The translations under genes and the position numbers were made by a program. DNA of 64,000 nt from an uncultured Hyphomonas sp. (lineage in GTDB: Bacteria > Pseudomonadota > Alphaproteobacteria > Caulobacterales > Hyphomonadaceae). Of the stretch, positions 27,307-37,004 are shown in pieces. Numbering within the stretch: position 1 is the stretch's first letter; every line of letters starts with the position of its first letter. The stretch lies in assembly GCF_963675305.1 (NCBI RefSeq), contig NZ_OY776147.1, positions 1,674,001-1,738,000 of the forward strand. Reading direction: 5' to 3'. The notes under the pieces are model-generated. The model was not told where the DNA came from, made no database searches, and worked only from the letters and a program-made list of their open reading frames with translations.

Positions 27307-27346
27307 AAAGCCCGCGCCGATCAGATCAGCGCGGGCTTTGATTTTT
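27307..27346. terminator. Bidirectional intrinsic terminator
   Basis: An 11-bp perfect stem (27307-27317 with 27329-27339) has T-rich flanks on both strands (TTTGATTTTT on plus; TTTTGAATTTT on minus). It lies between the pentapeptide gene (ends 27279) and the convergent aspS (ends 27347) and can serve both. Confidence 0.85.
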
Positions 27347-29179
27347 CTAGGACTTCATCTGTGGCGCGAGCCGGATATTGAGCTCACGTAGCTGGCTATC
27401 GTCGACCGGGCTCGGGGCCCCCATCATCAGGTCACGTGCCTGGCCGTTCATCGGGAACAGGGTGACGTCGCGGATGTTCTCGGCGTCGGCCAGCAGCATG
27501 ACGATCCGGTCAACACCCGGTGCAATCCCGCCGTGCGGCGGCGCCCCGTGCCGGAATGCGTTCAGCATGCCGCCAAACTCTGCCTCGACCACTTCCGGGC
27601 CATAGCCAGCCATGGCGAATGCTTTCAGCATCACTTCCGGCCGGTGGTTCCGGATGGCGCCCGAGGACAGCTCGATCCCGTTACAGACGATGTCGTACTG
27701 GAACGCCTTGATATCGAGGATCTCTTCGTCGGTGCTGGCAGCTTCCAGCGCCTCCATACCGCCCTGCGGCATGGAGAACGGGTTGTGGCTGAAGTCGATC
27801 TTCTTGGCGTCTTCGTCATATTCGAACATCGGGAAATCGACGATCCAGCAGAAGCGGAACACGCCCTGCTCGATCAGGTCGAGTTCGGCGCCGATCTTGT
27901 TGCGGGCCGCGCCAGCCAGCTTGTAGGCATCGCCTTTTTTGCCGGCGGAGAAGAACACGCCGTCACCGGCTCCAAGCCCCAGATGCTTCAGCAAGGCGGC
28001 CAGATGGTCCGGCGCAAAGCCTTTCAGGGCGGGATCCTGGCTGTCGACTCCGCCGCCATCAGCCTCTTTCAGGCGCGCATAGCCCAGGCCCGGCGCCTGC
28101 ATTTCCTTCTTCGCCCACTTGTCCATGTCGTCGAAGAATTTGCGGGACTTCTCAGCAGCGGCTTTCGGCGCCGGAATTGCGACGACTTTGCCGCCGCCCT
28201 TGATGATCTTCGCAAAAATGCCAAAGCCGGTCTTTTTCTCATCCACGAAGAACTCGGTCACGTCGGACAATTCGAGCGGGTTGCGCAGATCAGGCTTGTC
28301 GGAGCCATATTTCGCCATCGCTTCGGCATAGGGAATGTGCGGGAATGGCTCGGCTGGAACCGTCCGGTCCTTGTTATCCCAGCCTGCGAATTCCTCAAAA
28401 ACGCCGCGCATGACCGGTTCGATTGCGTTGAAAACATCGTCCTGGGTGACGAAGCTCATCTCGATATCGAGCTGGTAGAACTCGCCAGGCGAGCGATCTG
28501 CGCGGGCGTCCTCGTCCCGGAAACACGGCGCGATCTGGAAGTAGCGGTCGAAACCGGAAACCATGAGCAACTGCTTGAACTGCTGCGGTGCCTGCGGAAG
28601 GGCATAGAACTCTCCCGGATGCAGACGCGACGGCACGAGGAAGTCGCGTGCCCCTTCCGGGCTCGACGCGGTCAGGATCGGGGTCTGATATTCGGTGAAC
28701 CCCTGCTCAATCATCCTGCGGCGCAGGCTGGCGATCACGTCGCTGCGCAGGGTCATGTTCTTGTGGAGCGTCTCGCGGCGCAGGTCGAGATACCGGTGCT
28801 TCAGGCGAATGTCTTCGGGGTAGTCAGGCTCGGCGAACACCGGCAGTGGCAGCTTTTCTGCCGCGCTTTCGATCACCAGCGACTCAGCCGGAAGTTCCAC
28901 TTCACCCGTCGGCAGCTCCGGATTCACGGCCTCGGCGTCGCGGGCAATGAGCTTGCCGGTAACGGTCAGCACGCTCTCGGCCGTTGCACGCTTGGCATCT
29001 TCATAGAAGGCGGCATTCGGGTACACCACGACCTGGGTGAGGCCGTAATGGTCTCTCAAATCGATAAACAGGGCGCCGGCATGCTCCCGGCGGCGGTGCA
29101 GCCAGCCGGACAGCTTGACGGTTTCACCAACGTGGGATTTGCGAAGCTCCCCACAGGTATGGGTGCGATAGGCGTGCAT
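27347..29179 (-). CDS. aspS: Aspartyl-tRNA synthetase
   Basis: 610 residues from the ATG at 29179 (MHAYRTHTCGELRKSHVGE, the normal start, with GGAG upstream). It is a class II synthetase: an N-terminal OB anticodon-binding domain (LSGWLHRRREHAGALFIDLRDHYG), motif 2 (FRDEDARADRSPGEFYQLDIE), a bacterial GAD insertion domain (~300-400) and motif 3 (GIAPGVDRIVMLL). With GatCAB encoded in the same window, the enzyme may be non-discriminating and also charge tRNA-Asn, but that needs evidence outside the sequence. It is convergent with the pentapeptide gene and divergent from rnd. Confidence 0.97.
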   Translation of the reverse strand: MHAYRTHTCGELRKSHVGETVKLSGWLHRRREHAGALFIDLRDHYGLTQVVVYPNAAFYEDAKRATAESVLTVTGKLIARDAEAVNPELPTGEVELPAESLVIESAAEKLPLPVFAEPDYPEDIRLKHRYLDLRRETLHKNMTLRSDVIASLRRRMIEQGFTEYQTPILTASSPEGARDFLVPSRLHPGEFYALPQAPQQFKQLLMVSGFDRYFQIAPCFRDEDARADRSPGEFYQLDIEMSFVTQDDVFNAIEPVMRGVFEEFAGWDNKDRTVPAEPFPHIPYAEAMAKYGSDKPDLRNPLELSDVTEFFVDEKKTGFGIFAKIIKGGGKVVAIPAPKAAAEKSRKFFDDMDKWAKKEMQAPGLGYARLKEADGGGVDSQDPALKGFAPDHLAALLKHLGLGAGDGVFFSAGKKGDAYKLAGAARNKIGAELDLIEQGVFRFCWIVDFPMFEYDEDAKKIDFSHNPFSMPQGGMEALEAASTDEEILDIKAFQYDIVCNGIELSSGAIRNHRPEVMLKAFAMAGYGPEVVEAEFGGMLNAFRHGAPPHGGIAPGVDRIVMLLADAENIRDVTLFPMNGQARDLMMGAPSPVDDSQLRELNIRLAPQMKS

Positions 29180-29273
29180 CGGATCAGTCTCCGGAAAGGG
29201 TCGGTCCAGTAAATGTCTGCGGGAGGTAATAGACTCTCGCATTTGTTCTGGCGATGCGATACGCAAGCCCGCG

Positions 29274-30440
29274 ATGACTGACAACACCCTGACTCCCATT
29301 ACTGAGCAGTCGGCCCTCGAAGATTTCTGCGGAAAGCTGGCCGAAAGCGATTTTATCTGCGTCGACACCGAGTTTCATCGGGAAACGACCTATTGGCCCG
29401 AACTCTGCCTCGTTCAGGCTTCCGCCCCCGGTGTCGAGGGCCTGATCGACCCTCTGGCGGAAGATCTGGACATCGGCCCGTTCCTGAACCTCATCGCCGC
29501 AGACAACCGGGTGAAGGTTTTTCATGCCGCACGCCAGGACATTGAGATTTTTAACCGCCTGATCGGCCACCCGCCGGGCCCGATCTTCGACACCCAGATT
29601 GCCGCTATGGCGCTCGGCTATGGCGATTCAATTTCCTACGACAATCTGGTTCAGCGCGTCCTGAGACGCCAGATCGACAAGTCCAGCCAATTCACCGACT
29701 GGATGCGCCGTCCCCTGTCCCAGAAACAGCTGGTCTACGCGCTGGGCGATGTCACCCATTTGCGCGACGCCTACCTCATCATGCACGAAAAGCTGGAAAC
29801 GAGCGGCCGCCTGCCATGGGTGCAGGAAGAGATGGCCGATCTGGAGGATCCGGCCAAATACGACACCGATCCGGCCAAGGCCTGGCAACGTCTGAAACTG
29901 CGCACTCCAAAGAAAGACTACGCAGCCCTGATCGTGGCCGTCGCGGCTTGGCGCGAGCAGCTCGCGCAGGAACTCGACAAGCCCCGCCGCCGGATCCTCA
30001 AGGATGATGCGATCCAGGAAATCGCGAGCCAGAAACCCCGTAGCGAAAATGACTATAATCAGCTTCGCGCTGTGCCGAATGGCTTTATCCGCTCCAAACA
30101 CGGGCAAGGCCTGATGGACGCCGTACAGGCCGCAATGGACAGCCCGGACCAGTTTGCCCCTGAATTGGAACCTCGCCGGCAAAATGCCCAGATCCCGGCC
30201 GGGGCGCCCGAATTGCTGAAAGTGCTTCTGAAACACGTCTCGGAAGAGAACGATGTCGTACCGCGCCTGATCGCGAACGCCGCTGACATCGACCGTATCG
30301 CCCGTGGAGAAACCTCGGAAGACATCGCGGCCATGCATGGCTGGCGCTACGAAATGTTCGGACGCAAGGCCCAGGCACTCTTGAGCGGCAAGCTCGCCGT
30401 GTCTTTTGAAAATGGTCAGGTACGCCTGTTCGACGTCTGA
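29274..30440 (+). CDS. rnd: Ribonuclease D
   Basis: 388 residues. A DEDD 3'-5' exoribonuclease for tRNA 3'-end maturation. Exo I has FICVDTEFHRET (Asp/Glu), exo II KVFHAARQDIEIF, and exo III YALGDVTHLRDAY (Tyr-Asp type). An HRDC RNA-binding domain follows (~210-290: AAWREQLAQELDKPRRRILKDD). The gene is divergent from aspS and ends one base before the convergent ppx. Confidence 0.96.
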   Translation: MTDNTLTPITEQSALEDFCGKLAESDFICVDTEFHRETTYWPELCLVQASAPGVEGLIDPLAEDLDIGPFLNLIAADNRVKVFHAARQDIEIFNRLIGHPPGPIFDTQIAAMALGYGDSISYDNLVQRVLRRQIDKSSQFTDWMRRPLSQKQLVYALGDVTHLRDAYLIMHEKLETSGRLPWVQEEMADLEDPAKYDTDPAKAWQRLKLRTPKKDYAALIVAVAAWREQLAQELDKPRRRILKDDAIQEIASQKPRSENDYNQLRAVPNGFIRSKHGQGLMDAVQAAMDSPDQFAPELEPRRQNAQIPAGAPELLKVLLKHVSEENDVVPRLIANAADIDRIARGETSEDIAAMHGWRYEMFGRKAQALLSGKLAVSFENGQVRLFDV

Positions 30441-30441
30441 T

Positions 30442-31923
30442 CTAGCCGATGCGAATGTCTGGCTGGAGGCGCAGCGCATTTGCGGTTTGCGCCAGACGCC
30501 GGGAGACCGTTTCAGAGATCATGGCCTTGTCGGTCTTCCCGACACTCAGGCACAGCTTGTCGCCTTCCCGTGACAGTTTGGCCCTCCGCAGGATCGGGCC
30601 AGACCGGCCGGAAAACACCGCCCCAAGACGCATGGCGCTGCCAAGTTGTTTTGCCCGTTCGGCCTGGGGTTCAGAGGTGAGGCCAACATACTCCCCCGGA
30701 CGTTTGAAATCCTTCTGGTACCGGCAGCCGACCGCATAGGCGATCATGGCCCGCTCTGCATGAGAGACTCCGGTATATGGTGCACGCAACGCCTGATCGT
30801 AGGCCATCTGGGCGCGATGATCCGGGTGGAAACGTCCCGCGCTGTCCGACATCATGCAGGCCGCCTGTTCAATTCTGACATCTGCTGCAGGCGATCCGAA
30901 CAAATCCGCCTCCGGCGCAAAGGCCGGCGCGATAAACTCATGAAGCGCCTGCCCGAAGGCAATCTGATTGTGATCGAGACGAACGAACGCGATCACCCCG
31001 TCCAGTAACGGATCGGAGACGGCCGCGCCGGTGAGATCTGTCAGGACCCCTTCGCGCAAGCCAGCAGATGAAATGGAAACGCCGTCCAGTTTGCTGATGG
31101 AAAGCAGCTCCTCCAGCACAATGGCCGCAATCGGCATGTGCTTGGCCCGGCGCTTGTCGACAGATTCCAGCATCGACCGGGATGCCGTATTGGAGAGCGC
31201 GTCGATACAAAGCTTTGCTGTACGGGCGATCTGCCCCTGGTTCATCTGGTAGCCATGCAGAACCTGAAGCGCGTATTTTTCGAGCTCCATGTTAATCTTG
31301 GCAAATGTTCGCCACGCGCCGCCGACAGCGAAGAAGCGACCTTTGGCACTTGCAAGAACGTCAGACGATTTCAGCTCCGACCGGATCGCTTTTCGCAAGT
31401 CCTTCGGGTCATTGCCAACTTCCATGAGCGACAATGGACCTAGCATCAGGCTTTCGCCTTTTCCCTTGCCTTTCCCAACCTGCATGAACTCCAGGCTGGA
31501 CCCGCCAAGGTCCCCGATGACGCCCTGAGGCTGGTGAAAGCTCGCCTCGACACCCAGAGCGGAAAGCCGGGCTTCATCTTCGCCTGAGAGCACCGACACC
31601 GGCCGGCCGAGAACGCGGTTGGCCTTCCGGATGAAGTCTGTTCCGTCTTCTGCGGCACGTACAGCCGCCGTTGCCACCGCCTGAAAGTTCCGAAGGTTCA
31701 GGGCTTTCAAAATGGCGCGATACCGGGCCAGCGCAGAGAGAGCAGACTCCTGTCCGGGGGCGGAAAGCCGGCCTGTTTTGGCAAGTCCAACCCCTAGTCC
31801 CGCCATGACCTTTTCGTTGAATGTCGGCAGGATTGATCCTCCGAGCACATCAAAGATCACAAGGCGCACCGAATTGGACCCGATATCGATGATCGCAACC
31901 CTGTGCGAATTCGGGAAGGGCAT
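30442..31923 (-). CDS. ppx: Exopolyphosphatase (Ppx/GppA family)
   Basis: 493 residues. Ppx hydrolyses terminal phosphates of polyphosphate, and some relatives hydrolyse pppGpp. The actin-like ATPase fold is visible: AIIDIGSNSVRLVIFD (phosphate-1 loop, residues ~10-25), AVATAAVRAAEDG, and GVIGDLGGSSLEFMQVG (phosphate-2). A C-terminal HD-like region follows. It is the last gene of the minus-strand DUF2066-hdaA-ppk1-ppx unit; its ATG overlaps the ppk1 stop (TGATG), so synthesis and breakdown of polyphosphate are coupled at the translation level. Confidence 0.95.
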   Translation of the reverse strand: MPFPNSHRVAIIDIGSNSVRLVIFDVLGGSILPTFNEKVMAGLGVGLAKTGRLSAPGQESALSALARYRAILKALNLRNFQAVATAAVRAAEDGTDFIRKANRVLGRPVSVLSGEDEARLSALGVEASFHQPQGVIGDLGGSSLEFMQVGKGKGKGESLMLGPLSLMEVGNDPKDLRKAIRSELKSSDVLASAKGRFFAVGGAWRTFAKINMELEKYALQVLHGYQMNQGQIARTAKLCIDALSNTASRSMLESVDKRRAKHMPIAAIVLEELLSISKLDGVSISSAGLREGVLTDLTGAAVSDPLLDGVIAFVRLDHNQIAFGQALHEFIAPAFAPEADLFGSPAADVRIEQAACMMSDSAGRFHPDHRAQMAYDQALRAPYTGVSHAERAMIAYAVGCRYQKDFKRPGEYVGLTSEPQAERAKQLGSAMRLGAVFSGRSGPILRRAKLSREGDKLCLSVGKTDKAMISETVSRRLAQTANALRLQPDIRIG

Positions 31924-34094
31924 CAGCCTTTGCTCCCTTTCGGCTGCAATCGTGGTGGCAGGCTGACTTCAAGCGCGCTTCCGCGGCCTGACAGGCTGGG
32001 ATTGTCCATGAAGTACCGGTGCGCCGAAAACCCAGCACTATCTCCTTCCGATCTGGCCCGTATGTACGTGCCGTCTTCCCGCATCAACCAGCTCTGCAAT
32101 TCATCATTCAGGTTTGCAACCATGATCTGGTTCATTACCTGGCGATGCACCGTCGGATTTTCCACAGGCACCAGTGCTTCGACGCGGCGGTCCAGATTTC
32201 GGGGCATCCAGTCCGCAGAGGAAATGAAGACCTTGGCTTTCGCAGAAGGAAGTGCCTCCCCATTGGCGCAACACAGGATGCGCGAATGCTCCAGGAAGCG
32301 TCCGACAATGCTTTTTACGCTGATATTATCCGAGAGCCCGGCCACGCCTGGCCTCAGGCAACAGATACCGCGAACGACCAGATCGATCGGAACGCCGGCC
32401 TGACTTGCCTTGTACAGAGCATCAATTACATCTCCGTCCACGAGGGAGTTCATCTTGGCCCAGATTCCGCTAGGATTTCCTTTCCGTGCTGCGCTCGCTT
32501 CCTTATCAATCATCTTGATCAGATCAGATTTGAGATTGAGCGGCGACATCGAAATCTTTTCGAGCTCCGGCCCCACTTCCGGCGGTTCCCGATACGCGGT
32601 CACGAAATTGAACAGCCGGTTTGCGTCCCGCCCCAGCGCCGGGTCAGCGGTAAAGAGTGACAGATCCGTATAAATCTTGGCATTCACCGGGTGATAGTTA
32701 CCGGTCCCAAAATGGGTATAGGTCCGCAGTTCACTTCCCTCTCGCCGGACAACCAGAGATACTTTGGCGTGGGTCTTATACTCAATAAATCCGTACACGA
32801 CCTGAACCCCGGCCCGTTCCAGGTCCCGGGCGAGCCGGAGATTGGCTTCCTCGTCAAAGCGCGCCTTGATCTCAACCAATGCGGTGACGTTCTTGCCGTT
32901 CTCTGCTGCCTCTACGAGTGCCGCAACGATGGGAGAATTATTTGTGGTCCGATAAAGTGTCTGCTTGATGGCGACGACTTGCGGATCCGCAGCCGCCTGA
33001 CGGATAAATTCGACAACAACGTCGAAACTCTCGAAGGGATGATGGACCAGGATGTCCTTCATCCGGATGGCCGCAAAACAGTCCCCACCCATTTCACGGA
33101 TACGTTCCGGGTAGCGGGGGTCATAGGGCGGGAACTTCAGATCCGGCCGGTCATCGACAATCAGCTCTGAAAGCTGCGCCATTCCCAGAATGCCATCATA
33201 GAGGACGACGTCGGCGTTCTCGGCTCCGATTTCCCGCGTGATGAATTCACGCAGGTGCTGCGGCGCGCTGGACTGCATACGCAGCCGGACAATCCTGCCT
33301 CGCCGCCGCTGCTTCAGCAAGACTTCGAATTCGCGGATCAAGTCTTCGGCCTCTTCCTCGATCTCGATATCGCTGTCTCGGACGATACGGAACAGACACC
33401 GGCTCTTTTCCTTGTAGCCGGGGAAGAGATCGCCAATGAACAGTCCGATCACATCTTCCAGCGGGATAAAACGCAGCGGACCTTTCTGCTTGCTCGGCAG
33501 ACGGATGAAACGACGCACGAAAGCCGGCAAAGGCACTATGCCGATATGCCCCTCATCGCCATATTTGGAGACAAGATCCAGAGCGACCGAGAAGCCAAGA
33601 TTGGGGATGAATGGGAATGGATGTGCTGGGTCCACAGCCAGCGGTGTCAGAACGGGAAAAATGTGGCTTCGGAAAAATGTATCCAGATCCGCCAGATCTT
33701 TCTTGCTGAGATCTCCCGCCGAGAGAACGTGGATGTTCTCCGACTCCAGTTCTTCCTTCAGCTGCCGCCAACGTGACAATTGCTCTGCGATCAGTTTGAG
33801 CGACAATTCCTCAATCTGCTCGACCTGAACGGCCGGAGTGAGCCCCTCCTGACTGGGCTTCGTCACGCCTGCGCGGACCTGTTCCCTCAGGCCGGCATAC
33901 CGGACCATCTCGAACTCATCGAGATTGCTCGCCGAGATCGACAGGAAGCGGAGACGTTCCAGCAGCGGGTGGTTCGGATTGGCCGCCTCTTCGAGTACAC
34001 GCCGGTTGAATTCCAGCCAGGAAAGCTCCCGGTTCAGAAACCTGTCAGGCGAAGCCATCATTTGTCTCGCCGTCTTGGCAGCCCCATCAGCCAT
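31923..34094 (-). CDS. ppk1: Polyphosphate kinase 1
   Basis: 723 residues, full length. Ppk1 polymerises the gamma-phosphate of ATP into polyphosphate through a phosphohistidine. The N-terminal domain begins FLNRELSWLEFNRRVLEEA, a head domain follows, and the two phospholipase-D-like catalytic domains include KTHAKVSLVVRREG (the histidine autophosphorylated in the family), THFGTGNYHPVNAKIYTDLS and the C-terminal SADWMPRNLDRRVEALVPV. It lies 32 bases after hdaA and overlaps ppx by one base. A PPK2 enzyme is also in the window. Confidence 0.97.
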   Translation of the reverse strand: MADGAAKTARQMMASPDRFLNRELSWLEFNRRVLEEAANPNHPLLERLRFLSISASNLDEFEMVRYAGLREQVRAGVTKPSQEGLTPAVQVEQIEELSLKLIAEQLSRWRQLKEELESENIHVLSAGDLSKKDLADLDTFFRSHIFPVLTPLAVDPAHPFPFIPNLGFSVALDLVSKYGDEGHIGIVPLPAFVRRFIRLPSKQKGPLRFIPLEDVIGLFIGDLFPGYKEKSRCLFRIVRDSDIEIEEEAEDLIREFEVLLKQRRRGRIVRLRMQSSAPQHLREFITREIGAENADVVLYDGILGMAQLSELIVDDRPDLKFPPYDPRYPERIREMGGDCFAAIRMKDILVHHPFESFDVVVEFIRQAAADPQVVAIKQTLYRTTNNSPIVAALVEAAENGKNVTALVEIKARFDEEANLRLARDLERAGVQVVYGFIEYKTHAKVSLVVRREGSELRTYTHFGTGNYHPVNAKIYTDLSLFTADPALGRDANRLFNFVTAYREPPEVGPELEKISMSPLNLKSDLIKMIDKEASAARKGNPSGIWAKMNSLVDGDVIDALYKASQAGVPIDLVVRGICCLRPGVAGLSDNISVKSIVGRFLEHSRILCCANGEALPSAKAKVFISSADWMPRNLDRRVEALVPVENPTVHRQVMNQIMVANLNDELQSWLMREDGTYIRARSEGDSAGFSAHRYFMDNPSLSGRGSALEVSLPPRLQPKGSKG

Positions 34095-34126
34095 GGAAAT
34101 CCTCTTTATATCAGGCCCCGGTTACG

Positions 34127-34852
34127 TCAGCTGGTCGGCGGCTCGTCAGGCTCCGCCAGCCCCATGGCTTCCAATACCTCTTTTGCAAGTGGAACAGAAG
34201 GCGCGCGGCCTGTCGTTGTGACACCATGACTTAGCTTTTCCGCGAACGCCTCAATGGCTTCGTAGGTGAGGTCAAGGCGCGGCGAAAGATATGCGACAAC
34301 TTCCGGCTCCAGCTTGAGGTAATGACGCGCAGCCGCTGCCCTCAGGCGGCCGATCAGCATGTCTTCGTCGGGCGGCAGGACTTCAACAATCGGCATCGAA
34401 TTCAGACGCGACTTCAGGTCTGCCGAGGTGACGCGCCATTGCGATGGGCTCTCGGCAGACGCCAGCAATAGCCGCCCACCGGCCTCGGATGTCTGGTTGA
34501 TAAACGTCAGCAAGGCTTCTCTGCCCGCCACCTTTTCAGCGTCATCGATGGCAACCGATTGTCCAGCCAGAGCTGACAGCCTGTTTTGCTTCAGCTTCGC
34601 AAATTCAACCGCAGTTAAATAAGTGCCGCCTGTTTCAGCGCACCAGGCCTGCAGCAAGGCGGTCAGACCGCAACGGCGCGGTCCGGTGATGCAGAAGACA
34701 GCCGTTGGCCATTTGTCCGGCTGGCGAATAATGCTGACCGCCGCCTGATTGGACGGCGTGACGACCAGTTGATCAAACCGAAGCCGTCCTGCCGGGAAGG
34801 CAAAACTCAGCTGGTCTGGTTGTCCTGTCGGTACGGATGGCCGCTTGCTCAC
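34127..34852 (-). CDS. hdaA: HdaA-type DnaA-related regulatory protein
   Basis: 241 residues from the GTG at 34852, which overlaps the upstream TGA as GTGA; a start at 34891 would add a non-conserved segment inside the upstream gene. Hda/HdaA promotes hydrolysis of DnaA-ATP when bound to the DNA polymerase sliding clamp, preventing re-initiation. The clamp-binding hexapeptide QLSFAF is at residues 14-19. A compact AAA+ domain follows, with a degenerate P-loop (ITGPRRCGLTALL), a Walker B-like VAIDDAEKV and sensor regions. Its location before ppk1-ppx and opposite purMN is common in alphaproteobacteria. Confidence 0.87.
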   Translation of the reverse strand: MSKRPSVPTGQPDQLSFAFPAGRLRFDQLVVTPSNQAAVSIIRQPDKWPTAVFCITGPRRCGLTALLQAWCAETGGTYLTAVEFAKLKQNRLSALAGQSVAIDDAEKVAGREALLTFINQTSEAGGRLLLASAESPSQWRVTSADLKSRLNSMPIVEVLPPDEDMLIGRLRAAAARHYLKLEPEVVAYLSPRLDLTYEAIEAFAEKLSHGVTTTGRAPSVPLAKEVLEAMGLAEPDEPPTS

Positions 34853-35871
34853 GGAACCCCTGCAGCAGATACGGCCGAGCGGAGCACCCATCCCGCCTGC
34901 GGCTCTTCTCCAAGCGCCACACCCCGCTGCAAAAGGTCGTTCTGCAAACGTTGCGGGTCGCCCAGATAGGCGAACGTGACGACAGCGCCATCACGGGCGA
35001 CGGCCGTGGTCCGAAAATCCGACACGAGCGGCGACCGCGCCAGCGCGCCGCGAAGCGTGTTCCATTCGGCGAGTGACGTGTAGCGGACGGTTGCCTTGGC
35101 CTGCGTCCGTTCACCGCCGCGGATGATGGACGCCCGCTTCCAGTTCTCTTCCAGAAGCCCAACCATGGCCGCTGCCGCATCATCGACAGTGCGGGCCGGA
35201 AGCGTGATCCCGATTGTTTCCGTTCCCGCAGTTGTCACGATGGAGACGCTGACCCGCCAAGCGCCATCACGTCCCATCAGTTCCGCAAGCACTGCCCGGC
35301 GCGCACGCAGACTGCCGGCTTCCGGCGAGAGGGCGTTCCAGTCGCTATAGCTCGAATAGCCTGCGAGGTTCGCCGTAACATAGGGCGCCAGTGCGCCGGG
35401 ATTCGCCGGGCCCAAGGCTTCACGCCACGCCTCTTCGAGGTCTGCAGAAGCCGCAAGCGGCACCATCAGGCTGAGGGGGGCCTGGGTATCCACATAAGGC
35501 ACGCCCAGTCCATCCAGATGCGCGCGCACCATGCGCGGATTGTAGACCACTCGGAGTGTGCCCTTGTAGCGTCCTGCCCCGGCCGTTTCTTCCTGCACAT
35601 CCACGGCCGCAGAAAGCCGGTTCGCCAGCGCGCCATCAATCGGGACGCCGCCCGCCGCGATACGGTCTTCGGAAAGCGTGATCTTGTCGATCAACCGGCG
35701 CGCGCCCTGAAGACGGGCCGCAGCCATGGCCTGCTCACGCGCCTGGATGAGGGTCGGCGCGACTTCATCGACCTCCAGATCCGAGATCGTGTAAACGTCC
35801 TGCGTATCCGCTGCAGCACTGGAAACCGCAAACAAGGCTGCGAGCATGGAAGCAAGAAGCATACGAATCAT
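34849..35871 (-). CDS. DUF2066 domain-containing periplasmic protein
   Basis: 340 residues from ATG 35871, selected because AGGAGG lies 9 bases upstream and a signal peptide (MIRMLLASMLAALFAVSSAAA) begins there. The mature protein begins DTQDVYTISDLEVDEVAPTLIQAREQAMAAA and matches the DUF2066 pattern. It has no catalytic motif I can identify and its function is unknown. It is the first gene of the hdaA-ppk1-ppx unit and is divergent from purM across about 107 bases that must contain both promoters. Confidence 0.8.
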   Translation of the reverse strand: MIRMLLASMLAALFAVSSAAADTQDVYTISDLEVDEVAPTLIQAREQAMAAARLQGARRLIDKITLSEDRIAAGGVPIDGALANRLSAAVDVQEETAGAGRYKGTLRVVYNPRMVRAHLDGLGVPYVDTQAPLSLMVPLAASADLEEAWREALGPANPGALAPYVTANLAGYSSYSDWNALSPEAGSLRARRAVLAELMGRDGAWRVSVSIVTTAGTETIGITLPARTVDDAAAAMVGLLEENWKRASIIRGGERTQAKATVRYTSLAEWNTLRGALARSPLVSDFRTTAVARDGAVVTFAYLGDPQRLQNDLLQRGVALGEEPQAGWVLRSAVSAAGVP

Positions 35872-35978
35872 GGTCAGAGACCTCCTCGGTTGGCGACCTT
35901 GTAGCAAGTCATTCGCGGGGCTGGAACCGCGCACGGCACTGGCAGAGTCGAATTCCCCATGCTAACGCGCGAGTCATC

Positions 35979-37004
35979 ATGAGCGACCCTTCAAAGACTT
36001 CCCTTTCTTACCGCGACGCTGGTGTCGATATTGAGGCAGGCGAGCGGCTCGTCGATGCGATTGGCCCTCTTGCCAAGGCGACCCGTCGCGCTGGCGTCAT
36101 GGGAGGGCTGGGCGGCTTCGGCGCGCTGTTTGATCTCAAGGCGGCAGGCTATAATGACCCGGTGCTTGTCTCCGGCACGGACGGTGTCGGCACCAAGCTG
36201 ATGCTCGCCTTCGAAACCGGCATTCATAACACCGTCGGCATCGATCTGGTCGCCATGTGCGCCAACGATGTCCTGGCACAAGGCGCTGAGCCCCTGTTTT
36301 TCCTGGACTATTTTGCCACGGGAAAACTGGAGGAAGGGATCGCTGAAGCTGTCATCTCCGGCATAGCCGAAGGCTGCCGCCAATCTGGCTGCGCTCTGGT
36401 CGGCGGCGAAACGGCTGAAATGCCCGGCATGTACCCGCCTGGGCATTACGACCTGGCCGGATTCGTTGTCGGCGCGGTCGACCGGGACAAGGTCCTACCA
36501 CGCATGGACACAATGGTCGCGGGTGATCTGCTTATTGGCATCGGCTCATCCGGGCCTCACTCGAACGGCTATTCCCTGATCCGCCGGATCGTGGAGCGCG
36601 AAGGCCTGTCCTATGACGGCGCTTCGCCATTCTCCAATACCACGCTGGGTGAAGCCCTGCTGACGCCCACCCGGCTTTATGCCGAGGCCGCTTTGCCGCT
36701 GATCCGCAAGGGTCTGGTCAAAGGCCTCGCCCACATTACCGGTGGCGGTCTGACCGAGAACACGCCGCGGATGTGTCCGGACCATCTGGCGCCGGCGATC
36801 GAACGGAAAGCCTGGACGCCCCCACCCGTATTCGAATGGCTGCAATCTGCAGGTAATGTTACAGAAGACGAGATGCACCGAACCTTCAATATGGGGATCG
36901 GCATGGTCTTCGCGGTGGCCCCTGAAGACGCCGATACGGTTTGCGCCGTTCTCCAGACAGCGGGTGAAGCGCCCGTCATTCTGGGCCGCCTCGCCGACGC
37001 ATGA
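35979..37004 (+). CDS. purM: Phosphoribosylformylglycinamidine cyclo-ligase
   Basis: 341 residues. PurM (AIR synthetase) closes the imidazole ring in purine synthesis. Typical motifs: SYRDAGVDIEAGERLVD at the N-terminus, GFGALFDLK, VSGTDGVGTKLMLA (ATP loop), GIDLVAMCANDVLAQGAEPLFFLDYFATG and the C-terminal GGGLTENTPRMCP. Its TGA overlaps the purN ATG (ATGA). Confidence 0.98.
   Translation: MSDPSKTSLSYRDAGVDIEAGERLVDAIGPLAKATRRAGVMGGLGGFGALFDLKAAGYNDPVLVSGTDGVGTKLMLAFETGIHNTVGIDLVAMCANDVLAQGAEPLFFLDYFATGKLEEGIAEAVISGIAEGCRQSGCALVGGETAEMPGMYPPGHYDLAGFVVGAVDRDKVLPRMDTMVAGDLLIGIGSSGPHSNGYSLIRRIVEREGLSYDGASPFSNTTLGEALLTPTRLYAEAALPLIRKGLVKGLAHITGGGLTENTPRMCPDHLAPAIERKAWTPPPVFEWLQSAGNVTEDEMHRTFNMGIGMVFAVAPEDADTVCAVLQTAGEAPVILGRLADA

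Noticed and set aside
27533..29212. Long plus-strand frame (559 codons) opposite aspS
   Set aside because: aspS on the minus strand has all class II synthetase motifs; the opposite frame has none.
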